Origin: Terriglobia bacterium
GTDB taxonomy: Bacteria > Acidobacteriota > Terriglobia > Bryobacterales > Bryobacteraceae
DNA length: 58,374 bases
Assembly (NCBI GenBank): GCA_020073445.1
Contig: JAIQFE010000037.1
Coordinates: 1-58,374 of the forward strand
Direction of reading: 5' to 3'
In this document: positions 18,040-26,193 of the stretch, piece after piece
How positions within the stretch are numbered: the stretch's first letter is position 1
How the letters are laid out: every line of letters starts with the position of its first letter
Program-made: the position numbers and the translations under genes
The notes under the pieces: generated by a model
The model's database searches: none
What the model saw: only the letters and a program-made list of their open reading frames with translations
Told to the model about the DNA's origin: nothing

Positions 18040-18731
18040 CGCGAGTCGTCTATCTTCACGGTTTCGCCTCCAGCCCGCACTCGAGCAAAGCGCAGTTCTT
18101 CCGCCGCCAGTTCGCCGAACACGGCGTCCCGATGGAAATTCCCATCCTGGACGAAGGCCGCTTCGAGGAACTCACCGTTACCGGGCAGCTCGCAGTGATC
18201 GAGCGCGCGGTGGGCGGCGAGCCTGCAATCCTGATCGGCTCGAGCCTGGGAGGCTATCTCGCCGCTCTTTACGCGAGCCGGCACCCGTCGCAGATCGAAA
18301 AGCTGGTGCTGCTCGCGCCGGCCTTCCAGTTTCCAGGTCGCTGGCGGGAGCGCTATTCCCCGGAAGATTGGGAGCAGTGGAAGCGCGAAGGCTCCGCCCC
18401 CGTTTTCCACTACGGCGAGGGCCGGGAACGGCGGCTGGGATATCAGTTCATGGAAGACGCTGCAAAGTTTGAGGACGAGCCGGAGTTTCCCCAGCCGGCG
18501 CTGATCCTGCACGGAAAGCGCGATAACGTCGTACCCGCCTCAATTTCCAGCAGTTACGCGTCCCGGCGTCCCGCCACCAAGCTGGTTCTCTTCGAATCCG
18601 GGCACGAGCTTACTGATGTCCTGGAACCCATGTGGGTAGAAATCTCAAATTTCCTCTCAGTTCCAGAATCCATAGATCCGATGTCTAAACACGTATCTAA
18701 ACCCAGGTCTATAGGATTATCTGCGGATTAG
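18036..18731 (+). CDS. YqiA-type alpha/beta hydrolase
   Basis: A 231-residue serine hydrolase of the YqiA/YcfP esterase-like family. The oxyanion/N-terminal motif is YLHGFASSPHSSKAQFF, the nucleophile elbow is IGSSLGGYLAALYA, the acid lies in LHGKRDNVVP and the histidine in ESGHELTD. It probably cleaves acyl esters in the cytoplasm (no leader). The ATG overlaps the TGA of the preceding secreted-protein gene, so the pair is co-translated. The last 25 residues beyond the fold look unstructured. Confidence 0.88.
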   Translation: MTRVVYLHGFASSPHSSKAQFFRRQFAEHGVPMEIPILDEGRFEELTVTGQLAVIERAVGGEPAILIGSSLGGYLAALYASRHPSQIEKLVLLAPAFQFPGRWRERYSPEDWEQWKREGSAPVFHYGEGRERRLGYQFMEDAAKFEDEPEFPQPALILHGKRDNVVPASISSSYASRRPATKLVLFESGHELTDVLEPMWVEISNFLSVPESIDPMSKHVSKPRSIGLSAD

Positions 18732-18747
18732 GGAGTTGTTGGTCGTA

Positions 18748-18756
18748 TGTTAAACT
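18748..18756 (+). promoter_or_regulatory. Extended -10 (TGTTAAACT) before tonB-like gene
   Basis: TGTTAAACT at 18748-18756 lies in the 126-base gap before the TonB gene (start 18858). The identical 9-mer is found at 40829-40837, upstream of the LigM-like gene. It fits an extended -10 with no clear -35. The leader of about 95 bases shows nothing else recognisable. Confidence 0.4.
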
Positions 18757-18857
18757 CAGACCAGAGCTGGAGTATGGGTGAAAGTTCCAGAAACTGAAAC
18801 CCGCGGCTAGCTCTGAACGTCATTATTAGCGACCCGCAAGGGTTGAAGAGAGCATAA

Positions 18858-19973
18858 GTGTCCGAGCAGCTTCCAGAAAAACCGGTCAACGCTGGCGGCG
18901 GAACACCACCTCACGATCTGAAGTTGTTGGTGCCCGCGTCCATCGAACTGCCCTGGTATAAGGGCATTGTCCAGGGTATCCGGGAGATGATAAATCCCCC
19001 GAAACTCCCGCCGCTGGAAATCACTTCCAAGCCGCTCGACCTGGAGCATCCTTCCGCGGAAACGGATGTCCATCTGCAGCACTTCATGGTGCCTGCTTCC
19101 ATCGAATTGCCCTGGTATAAGGGCATCATCCAGGGCGTGAAGGAGATGATTCATCCTCCTAAGCTGCCGCCCCTGGAAATCACTTCCAAGCCGGTGAACG
19201 ATCTCCCCTCTTTAAAGGGTTTGTACGGTGGTCATGAATCGATGGCTGGGCTTGGCTCGGTGATCATTCACGTGGTCGTGGTGGCGCTGCTTCTGTTCAT
19301 CGGTACACTTAAGCCGGTGCAGCAAGCCGTGAAGGAATTCGTCCCGATTTTCGCTCCCGACCTGAAGCCCTTGCAGCCCAAGCCGAAGCCTGAACAGTCC
19401 AAGGGCGGCGGCGGCAGCCCGCAGAAGACGGAAGTAACCAAAGGTGCGCTTCCCAAGATTGCGCCCAAGTCATTTGTTCCTCCGATTCGCCCGCAGGAAG
19501 ATCCTAAACTGGCGGTCAATCCCACGATCGTCGCTCCGGAAATGCCGAATATCAATTCGTCAAACTTCGGAAACCCTCTTGCCGGGGTGGGCCTCCCCTC
19601 CGCCGGCAACGGTATCGGCACCGGCATTGGCAGCGGCCGGGGACCGGGCGTGGGTCCTGGCAGCGGCGGCGGATTCGGTGGCGGAGCGTACAAGATCGGC
19701 GGAGGCGTGAGCGCTCCTGTTCCGGTTTTCCGGCCCGAGCCCGAATACTCCGAGGAAGCCCGCAAAGCCAAGTGGCAGGGCGCGGTGCTGCTGCAGCTGG
19801 TGGTCGACGAAAACGGCGTCCCACAGGATATCAAGGTCGTCCGTTCGCTGGGTCTGGGCCTGGATCAGAAGGCCATCGAAGCGGTGCAGAAATGGCGCTT
19901 CAAGCCCGGCCTGAAGGACGGCAAGCCGGTCCCGGTCTCGGCCAACATCGAAGTCAACTTCCGGCTCCTCTAA
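18858..19973 (+). CDS. TonB-type energy transducer with duplicated N-terminal motif
   Basis: A 371-residue protein from a GTG start (GAAGAGAG upstream). The cytoplasmic N-terminus carries two near-identical 35-residue units (residues about 25-59 and 78-112), each beginning VPASIELPWYKG and ending PPKLPPLEITSKP. One TM helix follows (about 132-152, VIIHVVVVALLLFIGTL), then a periplasmic Pro/Lys and Gly-rich spacer, and the TonB C-terminal domain (about 285-371, with YSEEARKAKWQGAVLLQLVVDENG and AVQKWRFKPGLKDGKPV). It should couple inner-membrane energy to outer-membrane receptors. No exbB/exbD lies in the window. The long N-terminus is unusual for TonB. Confidence 0.9.
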   Translation: MSEQLPEKPVNAGGGTPPHDLKLLVPASIELPWYKGIVQGIREMINPPKLPPLEITSKPLDLEHPSAETDVHLQHFMVPASIELPWYKGIIQGVKEMIHPPKLPPLEITSKPVNDLPSLKGLYGGHESMAGLGSVIIHVVVVALLLFIGTLKPVQQAVKEFVPIFAPDLKPLQPKPKPEQSKGGGGSPQKTEVTKGALPKIAPKSFVPPIRPQEDPKLAVNPTIVAPEMPNINSSNFGNPLAGVGLPSAGNGIGTGIGSGRGPGVGPGSGGGFGGGAYKIGGGVSAPVPVFRPEPEYSEEARKAKWQGAVLLQLVVDENGVPQDIKVVRSLGLGLDQKAIEAVQKWRFKPGLKDGKPVPVSANIEVNFRLL

Positions 19974-20066
19974 AATCTCAGCGGACAACCGCTCGATAAC
20001 TCTCGCGGCTCGGAAAGAGCTTCAGAGCCGCGACAGTCATGGAGCGGTGTTACGCTGGATACTACT

Positions 20067-22778
20067 GTGTCGGCGCGTCCGTATTCCCGCCGGTCTGGGC
20101 TGATTCTGTTTGGCGCAGCCCTCATCCTGCTCCTGATCTTCGGTGGATCCCTGTGCTCCCTCCTGATCGATTACAAATGGTGGGGCGAATTGGGCCAGGT
20201 GAACACGTGGCAGCGGATGTGGCTGTACCGCTACGTTCCCGACATCGTGCAGTGGCTGATCCTCTTCCTGGTGCTGTGGATCGCCCACGCCATGGGCATG
20301 AGCCATGCAGGCGCCACCAGACAAGGGCGTGGCCGCTACAACTTGCTGGTCACCGTGGCGATCCTCTTCGTCTCCTTGATTCTGGCCGCTGCTTCCATGG
20401 ACGGCTGGGTCATCGCCCGATACATCGGCGGGCGCGGAATTGAATCGACGTGGCAGGATCCGGTTTTCGGCCGTTCCCTGGTTTTCTATTTCTTCGAGCT
20501 TCCGTTTTATACGCAGCTGATCGGATTCGTGGAAGTCTGCGCTGCCGCCGGCGCCCTGGTCTACTATGTCACCGCGCGCGTCTGGCAGATGCAGACCCGC
20601 TTCCCCGAGCTATGGGCTTCCGGGCATCTCCAGTGGGATGACCTGCGCCGACTGGGGCGCCTCGAAACCGGAATGTTCAAGGTGCTGATGGCGTTCTTCC
20701 TGGTGGGTCTCGCCGTGTATTTCTGGCTGGGCCGCTACGAGCTGCTGTATACCGATCATGGCGAGCTGATGACCGGCGTCGATTACGTCCAGCAGCACAT
20801 CGGGCTTCCGCTACAAACCGTCAAGGCTGCGGCCGCGGTACTAGCGGCGATTCTGGTTTTGGCGGGCCGCCGTAAGCTGGCGATCGCCTGCGCCATCGTG
20901 CTGGTGGCCGATGCGGTCATTCCGTCTGCGGTCAATGCTCTGCAAGTGCGGCCGAATGAGCTGGCGCTGCAGCGGCCCTTCATCGAGCGGCACATCGAGG
21001 CGACGCGCTCCGCCTACGGCTTGAACCGCCGCGCTACCGAGTCCGAATTTCCGGCGCGCAAGGAAGCGCCCATCGATTTCAAGCGCAACGCTTCCATGCT
21101 CGATAACGTCCGGCTGTGGGACTGGCGCGCGTTTCATGACACGCTCAGCCAGAGCCAGCCGCTGCGGCCTTACGCGTATGCGGAAACCGATGTCGACCGC
21201 TATCAGATCGGTGGCCAGCTGCGGCAGGTATTATTGGCCCCGCGCGAGCTCGATCTGACCCAGTTGGGCGACGCCCAGAGCCGTTGGGTGATCTCTCACA
21301 CCATCTACACGCATGGATATGGCCTCGCATTGGCCGAAGCCAATCGGATCACTCCCAGCGGGCTTCCCGAGCTGCTGATCCGCAATGCTCCGGTCGAAGT
21401 GCTGACGCCCAGCCTGAAGCTGACTCGTCCCGAGATTTATTACGGCGAGGAGTCCCGCGATCCCGTCTTCGTCCGGACCACGCAGCCTGAGTTCAACTAT
21501 CCTTCAGGTTCCGAGGAAGTTCACACCCGCTACGAAGGCAAGGGCGGAATCCCCGCCGATTCCATGGGCCTGCGCCTGGCTTCGGCGTGGGCGTTTGGCG
21601 ATCCCAACATCGTGCTGTCCGATGCCTTCACGCCGGATAGCCGGATGATGATCCGGCGCGGCATCCGCGAGCGGCTCGGCACGCTGGCTCCGTTCATCAC
21701 CTGGGATCCGGACGCTTACATGGTGATCGGCGACGACGGGCGCCTGGTGTGGATCGTGGACGGGTACACCACAAGCGAGGCGCATCCCTACGCGCGGCCG
21801 ATTCAGGCCGAGGGTGCGGGCGAGTTCAACTACATCCGCAATTCCGTCAAGGCCACCGTCGACGCCTACGACGGCGAGGTCAAGCTCTACCTGTTTGACG
21901 ATCAGGATCCCTTGATCCTGGCGTACGAGCATTTGTTCCCGGGACTCCTGACGCCTGCTTCGGAGATGCCCGCGGATATCCGGCGCCACGCTCGTTTTCC
22001 GGAACTTCTTTTCCGCGTGCAGGCCGAGCTGTATCGCACCTATCACATGCGTGTGCCGGATTCGTTCTATAACCGCGCAGACCTTTGGGATCTGGCGACC
22101 TTCACCAGCGGCCAGGCCGGGAACCCGCAATCGATGACGCCGACCTACATGGTGGCGACCCTGCCCGGCGAGAGCCAGCCGGAGTTCCTGCTGACCATCC
22201 CCTTCACGCCGCACAACAAGCAGAACCTGATCGGGCTGATGGCGGCGCGCTGTGACGGCGCGCACATGGGCGAGATCGTGTTCCTGCAACTGCCCAAACA
22301 GGAAATCATCTCCGGGCCGCTGCAGATCGAGGCGCTGATTAATCAAGACCCGGTGATATCGAAAGACCTGTCGCTGTGGAACACGCAGGGATCGCAGGTG
22401 CTGCGTTCGCAAATCCTGGTGCTGCCGATCGACAATACGTTTCTGTTCGTCGCGCCCATTTACATCCAGGCCGCGCAGGCCCGCATGCCTCAGCTTGAGA
22501 GGGTAGTGCTGGCCGCGGGCAGCCAGTTGGTGTACGCCGATACGTACCAGGACGCGCTGAAGCAGCTTGCTTCGCTGCGAGGTGGCGCGCCTGCGCCGGC
22601 CGAAACCCGGGTATCCAGCACCTCGACACCTTCCGCGCCCAGCGCCCCGGGAACGACGGACACGCGTATCGAAAGCATCCGCGGCCACCTGGATCGGTAT
22701 CGAGCTCTCTCCGCGCAAGGCAAATGGGCCGAGGCGGGGAAAGAGCTGGAAGCGGTCGAATCGCTGGTGAAGAAGTAG
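20067..22778 (+). CDS. UPF0182 family membrane protein
   Basis: A 903-residue protein from a GTG start. The N-terminal third holds about seven TM helices (for example SGLILFGAALILLLIFGGSLCSLL and WLILFLVLWIAHAM), with the family element DYKWWGELG near residue 35. The large remainder is soluble and presumably extracytoplasmic, with LNRRATESEFPAR, VRLWDWRAFHDTLSQ, YTHGYGLALAEANRI and EIYYGEESRDPVFV typical of UPF0182. A coiled-coil-like C-terminus is present. The biochemical role of the family is unknown. It stands alone, 93 bases after the TonB gene. Confidence 0.93.
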   Translation: MSARPYSRRSGLILFGAALILLLIFGGSLCSLLIDYKWWGELGQVNTWQRMWLYRYVPDIVQWLILFLVLWIAHAMGMSHAGATRQGRGRYNLLVTVAILFVSLILAAASMDGWVIARYIGGRGIESTWQDPVFGRSLVFYFFELPFYTQLIGFVEVCAAAGALVYYVTARVWQMQTRFPELWASGHLQWDDLRRLGRLETGMFKVLMAFFLVGLAVYFWLGRYELLYTDHGELMTGVDYVQQHIGLPLQTVKAAAAVLAAILVLAGRRKLAIACAIVLVADAVIPSAVNALQVRPNELALQRPFIERHIEATRSAYGLNRRATESEFPARKEAPIDFKRNASMLDNVRLWDWRAFHDTLSQSQPLRPYAYAETDVDRYQIGGQLRQVLLAPRELDLTQLGDAQSRWVISHTIYTHGYGLALAEANRITPSGLPELLIRNAPVEVLTPSLKLTRPEIYYGEESRDPVFVRTTQPEFNYPSGSEEVHTRYEGKGGIPADSMGLRLASAWAFGDPNIVLSDAFTPDSRMMIRRGIRERLGTLAPFITWDPDAYMVIGDDGRLVWIVDGYTTSEAHPYARPIQAEGAGEFNYIRNSVKATVDAYDGEVKLYLFDDQDPLILAYEHLFPGLLTPASEMPADIRRHARFPELLFRVQAELYRTYHMRVPDSFYNRADLWDLATFTSGQAGNPQSMTPTYMVATLPGESQPEFLLTIPFTPHNKQNLIGLMAARCDGAHMGEIVFLQLPKQEIISGPLQIEALINQDPVISKDLSLWNTQGSQVLRSQILVLPIDNTFLFVAPIYIQAAQARMPQLERVVLAAGSQLVYADTYQDALKQLASLRGGAPAPAETRVSSTSTPSAPSAPGTTDTRIESIRGHLDRYRALSAQGKWAEAGKELEAVESLVKK

Positions 22779-22989
22779 CTGGATTCATAGGGCGCCCCTG
22801 CCGTGCCTTTTACTCCCCACGGCGGGAATCCAGTGCAATGTACCGGACACATCCACTGTACGCAGGCCCTAGATAGCAGTGTCTAGAATGCTATTTCCTG
22901 GCCGATTCGGCTCTCCAGTGGAAGAGCGCGCGAACTCCTTGCTCTGAGAGTAGGGGCGCGGATACGGGGCGTGGCGACGTATAGCGGGA
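22779..22989. other. Intergenic stretch with no recognised gene
   Basis: Begins the 2.3-kb low-coherence islet. I see no intact gene, RNA or clear repeat here; the minus-strand frame that covers part of it is the out-of-frame continuation of the broken ORF at 23 kb. Confidence 0.5.
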
Positions 22990-23041
22990 AATGGTGGCAA
23001 GGACGGGGAATACGGATTGTTGGGAGCGCGTGAACGCGGCC

Positions 23042-23354
23042 CGATCACTTGTAATCCGGAAGGCTCTTGACGATGCGGACCGTTTCCATGCTGACTTGCA
23101 CGACCTGACCCACTAGCCGGACGATATATCCTCGATCGTCCCTCCAAAAGGGCCTGATACGACATCTTCCAAGTGGAATCGAGCAATGCCTTATCCTCGG
23201 TGCCCGTTGCGTAGAACCACAGGTTATTGTTCTTGAGATGGGTGTTTAGGCCAATGGCATTGAGGATCAGAATAAGCGCAGTATGGCGAGACCAACGATC
23301 TTTTGCAGATTCAACAGATGCTGCAGAGGCTTGGGCTCGAGTGCCACTATACAC
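23042..23354 (-). pseudogene. Broken ORF of unknown function
   Basis: The minus frame from 23354 encodes a plausible protein (LILILNAIGLNTHLKNNNLWFYATGTEDKALLDSTWKMSYQ), which then turns into low-complexity Ser/Pro/Arg sequence. In the next frame the coding character resumes (PFWRDDRGYIVRLVGQVVQVSMETVRIVKSLPDYK, ending with a stop near 23042). A single extra G near 23155 would explain the break. The family is not recognised. It sits among other damaged genes. Confidence 0.45.
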
Positions 23355-23395
23355 TCGTCAAACGAAAACTATTCCCCGCTGGATAGAATGAACCT

Positions 23396-24079
23396 ATGAC
23401 GCCACACTGGGCAGAATCAATTACTGCTGAGGACAAGCGGCTCTATCCCGCTTTTGCCTTCGTCAGACTACACCAAGCGGTGGCGCATAATCTAAAACGG
23501 TTGAACGGTAAACACGATGCAGCGGAACTGGACTGTGTAGCATGGCTCACGAGAAATCTACTTGAACTTCGCGTGTGGGTCGCCTTCTGCGCTCTTTCAG
23601 AGAAGCATGCGATGGCCTTTTATGAGGACTCCGCCCGAGATCTGATTGATTTGAATCGGAAGAATGACCCATCCGATACGAAGTTCCAGGAGGAGTTGGC
23701 AAACGTAGCGAAAACTCTTGCGCAAGATAAACTGCCGCACAAGTTCACCACAGCGCCGGAGGCAGCGGTTGCTGTAGGCATTAAGGAAACATTCGATGTG
23801 CACAACAAGATGCTCTCGAAATTTGTACATCCGACTGCGATGTCAGTCTGTGCCCCGATTCGAGGCGGAGGGGCAGAGACCATCATTCAGCATTTCGTTG
23901 CCATGGGGCAGGAATTTGGCAAGGAGTCCGTTGATTCACTGGATGCATCCTTCATGAAGCCACTTTATGACAAGTACGAAGGTGCCATCATTAAGGTTCG
24001 CGAAGAGCAACCCGAATTAGACTATGTCCTAACTCGTGACGTGATCCCCATTTCCCATCCAAATCGAAGTACGATTTGA
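23396..24079 (+). CDS. Hypothetical soluble protein
   Basis: A 227-residue, mostly helical soluble protein (LDCVAWLTRNLLELRVWVAFCALSEKHAMAFYEDSARDLIDL...) without TM segments or leader. I recognise no family with certainty; the helix pattern with DVHNKMLSKFVHPTAMSV vaguely recalls proteins of the DUF5677 kind. A TAGAAT -10-like hexamer at 23384-23389 lies only six bases before the ATG, so the mRNA may be leaderless. It is surrounded by degraded accessory genes and is probably horizontally acquired. Confidence 0.65.
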   Translation: MTPHWAESITAEDKRLYPAFAFVRLHQAVAHNLKRLNGKHDAAELDCVAWLTRNLLELRVWVAFCALSEKHAMAFYEDSARDLIDLNRKNDPSDTKFQEELANVAKTLAQDKLPHKFTTAPEAAVAVGIKETFDVHNKMLSKFVHPTAMSVCAPIRGGGAETIIQHFVAMGQEFGKESVDSLDASFMKPLYDKYEGAIIKVREEQPELDYVLTRDVIPISHPNRSTI

Positions 24080-24122
24080 GACGAAAGAAACGAATCAATG
24101 AGCAAGCGCAGCGAGGCGCAGA

Positions 24123-24416
24123 TCATTGATTCGCTAAGTCAGCAAGCACGCGATCTACGCCCGTGAAGCAATGTACAGCCTCGCGCCAGCCGGAACTCGT
24201 CGCGCACGGTTCCATCGGGACCACGCGCTTGCCGCCTGAGTATGTGGAAAGCTCGGGAACGAGCGTCCAGCTGCGCTGTTTTGCGGCCTTGTCCAGAAGA
24301 TGTTGAAAGGGGCCGCGCAGGCCCATCTCGTGGGCTATCTGCTGGCCGTGCTTAATGCGCTGAATGTCCTGGAGATACGTCTTAATGATCGCGTCATTCG
24401 GCGCAAGCTCCAGCAT
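24123..24416 (-). pseudogene. Type IIG/ISP-like DNA methyltransferase, truncated N-terminus
   Basis: The frame from 24416 begins like the N-terminus of large adenine-specific restriction-modification proteins (IIKTYLQDIQRIKHGQQIAHEMGLRGPFQHLLDKAAKQRSWTLVPELSTYSGGKRVVP). After KRVVP the similarity switches frame (DGTVRDEFRLARG) and then ends; the methylase core (DPPY, SAM motifs) is absent. It is therefore both frameshifted and truncated. It adjoins the HigBA remnant, and the whole 22.8-25.1 kb stretch looks like a decayed defence-type islet. Confidence 0.6.
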
Positions 24417-24480
24417 TTGCTTTCTCGTATCGTAGCAGTCTTGGACCAGCCCCCATCACTGGAGTGCCGCCTCAGAATCC

Positions 24481-24788
24481 TCACGCCGCGGGTCGCGGCT
24501 CCGCCATCCCGCTGCGCTTCGGGATTCGCTGTATAGCCTTGCCGACTTGCTGACGCGCAAGATCAAGCTCATAGGCGCTCTGCAGGTTCATCCAGAAATC
24601 CGCGGATGTGCCGAAATACTGAGCAAGGCGCAGGGCGGTGTCCGCTGTCAGGTTCCGTTTCCCGGCCAGAATCTGGTAGAGCCGGTTCGGCGGTACCTCG
24701 ATAACGTCGGCAAGCTTCTTCGCAGATAGGCCGATCTCCTCAAGCTCATCGGCGAGGATCTCTCCCGGTAGATGGGTGTAAGGGCCAT
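24481..24788 (-). pseudogene. higA: HigA-type antitoxin, frameshifted near start
   Basis: From 24770 down to the TGA at 24481 one frame reads HLPGEILADELEEIGLSAKKLADVIEVPPNRLYQILAGKRNLTADTALRLAQYFGTSADFWMNLQ..., a complete HigA XRE-type HTH antitoxin. That frame has no start codon. The only good ATG (24788, preceded by GAGAGGAGA) is in another frame (MALTP...), which fits the loss of one base around 24773. The antitoxin would normally neutralise HigB, encoded just upstream, and repress the operon. As written it cannot be made. Confidence 0.75.
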
Positions 24789-24804
24789 GGTTTTCTCCTC
24801 TCGT

Positions 24805-25089
24805 CTAGTGATAGTCAACAATCTCAACGTTCAATGGACCGGGCTCATCGTTAGGCCAGCTGAAGCAGATGCGCCACTGCTTATTGATCCGAATGGAATG
24901 CTGTCCCTTTCGGGAGCCTTTCAGGGCTTCCAACCGGTTGGAGTTGAGCGCCGCAAAGTCGCCCAGTGACGTGGCGGCATCCAGAATTGGCAATCGTTTC
25001 TCCGCCTGCGTCCGGAACGGCTCCCACTGGCGAATTTTCTCGCCAGCCGCGAGACGCTCCGTGTCGCGGTTGCCATAACTCCTTATCAT
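24805..25089 (-). CDS. higB: HigB/RelE-type toxin
   Basis: A 94-residue RelE/ParE-superfamily mRNA interferase of the HigB type. It has the N-terminal MIRSYGNRDTERL, the helical middle (AEKRLPILDAATSLGDFAALNSNRLEALKGSRKGQHSIRINKQWRICFSW) and the C-terminus NVEIVDYH typical of the family. HigB cleaves mRNA on the ribosome. The toxin-first order with higA 17 bases downstream is the standard arrangement. The toxin frame is intact while the antitoxin is frameshifted. Confidence 0.85.
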   Translation of the reverse strand: MIRSYGNRDTERLAAGEKIRQWEPFRTQAEKRLPILDAATSLGDFAALNSNRLEALKGSRKGQHSIRINKQWRICFSWPNDEPGPLNVEIVDYH

Positions 25090-25155
25090 CCCAGACGAGT
25101 GACGTCAAGCGTACACCGGCCGGTTGGATGCCAAATCGCGTTACGATGAAGTTAG

Positions 25156-26085
25156 ATGGCCCATTTCCACGCACACGGCCACGGCAAGGCGACTGGCAGG
25201 ATCCTACTGGGCTCGCTGGTGGTTACGCTCGTATTCGTCGCCGTGGAAGCCATCGCGGGATTGCGGTCTGGCAGTCTCTCTCTACTCTCCGACGCGGGCC
25301 ATAACTTCACCGATGCCTTCGGTTTGGGATTAGCGGCCGCCGGCTTCTACATTGCGGCCAAGCCCGGCGACCAGCTCCGAACCTTCGGGTACCAGCGCAT
25401 GGGTGTGCTCGCGGCGTTTCTGAATGCGCTGCTCCTGGTGATCTTGTCGGGAGCCCTGCTGTGGGAAAGCTACCTGCGCCTGATGAACCCGGAACCTGTG
25501 TCGGAAGGAACCATGCTGTGGGTCGCCGCGCTCGGAATCGTGGTCAATCTCGCGATCGCCTGGAGCATCGGCGGCCACGGCCACCACGGGCACGATCACG
25601 ATCTGAACATCCGCGCGGCGTGGATTCACCAGATGGGCGACGCGGCCAGTTGCGTCGGCATCATCATCGGCGCCGTGATCATCCACTACACAGGCTGGCT
25701 GAAGATCGATCCCATCCTGTCGATTGTGATCTCGCTGGTGATCGTGTGGACCGCCTGGGACATCTTCAAGGACTCGCTCAATATTCTGCTCGAAGGGCTG
25801 CCCAAAGGCTTGCGCCTCACCGAAGTCATTACGGGCATTCGGGGCGTTTCCGGCGTGATCGACGTGCACGATCTCCACATCTGGAATCTGGGGGCCGAGG
25901 AGCGCGCGCTGAGCTGTCATGTCCTGATTGAGGACGTGCCTCCCTCGGCCAGCGAATCGATTCTGCGGGACGTCAACTGCGTGCTGCAGGAACGCTTCGG
26001 GATCCATCACACCACCATTCAGTTCGAGCACACTCGCTGCGCTCTGGCCGATATCTCCTGCGCCCCTGGCCGTAAGGCGTATTGA
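25156..26085 (+). CDS. Cation diffusion facilitator (Zn/Cd/Co efflux) transporter
   Basis: A 309-residue CDF protein of the CzcD/ZitB type. It has six TM helices; the metal-site motifs are SDAGHNFTDAFGLGLAA (TM2, HxxxD) and IHQMGDAASCVGIIIGAVII (TM5, HxxxD). A His-rich loop (GGHGHHGHDHD) lies between TM4 and TM5, and the N-terminus begins MAHFHAHGHGK. The cytoplasmic C-terminal domain contains VHDLHIWNLG. It exchanges divalent cations for protons at the inner membrane. The start ATG at 25156 lies just after the damaged islet. Confidence 0.94.
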   Translation: MAHFHAHGHGKATGRILLGSLVVTLVFVAVEAIAGLRSGSLSLLSDAGHNFTDAFGLGLAAAGFYIAAKPGDQLRTFGYQRMGVLAAFLNALLLVILSGALLWESYLRLMNPEPVSEGTMLWVAALGIVVNLAIAWSIGGHGHHGHDHDLNIRAAWIHQMGDAASCVGIIIGAVIIHYTGWLKIDPILSIVISLVIVWTAWDIFKDSLNILLEGLPKGLRLTEVITGIRGVSGVIDVHDLHIWNLGAEERALSCHVLIEDVPPSASESILRDVNCVLQERFGIHHTTIQFEHTRCALADISCAPGRKAY

Positions 26086-26155
26086 GCTGCCCCGCTTCGA
26101 TTTGGCTTTTTTGCTTTGGCCCGAAACGTGCTTTTGCGGCAAGCGTCTATTGGAT

Positions 26156-26164
26156 TGTTATACT
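26156..26164 (+). promoter_or_regulatory. Extended -10 promoter before NHL protein
   Basis: TGTTATACT at 26156-26164, a near-perfect extended -10, lies 30 bases before the ATG at 26194. A possible -35 TTGCGG is at 26134-26139, with a long 19-base spacer. Confidence 0.5.
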
Positions 26165-26193
26165 GATTAAACGCCCGCTGTCCCGCTTCTAGA

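Noticed and set aside
21504-22718. 404-residue minus-strand frame
   Set aside because: Antisense to the UPF0182 gene, with no domain and biased composition.
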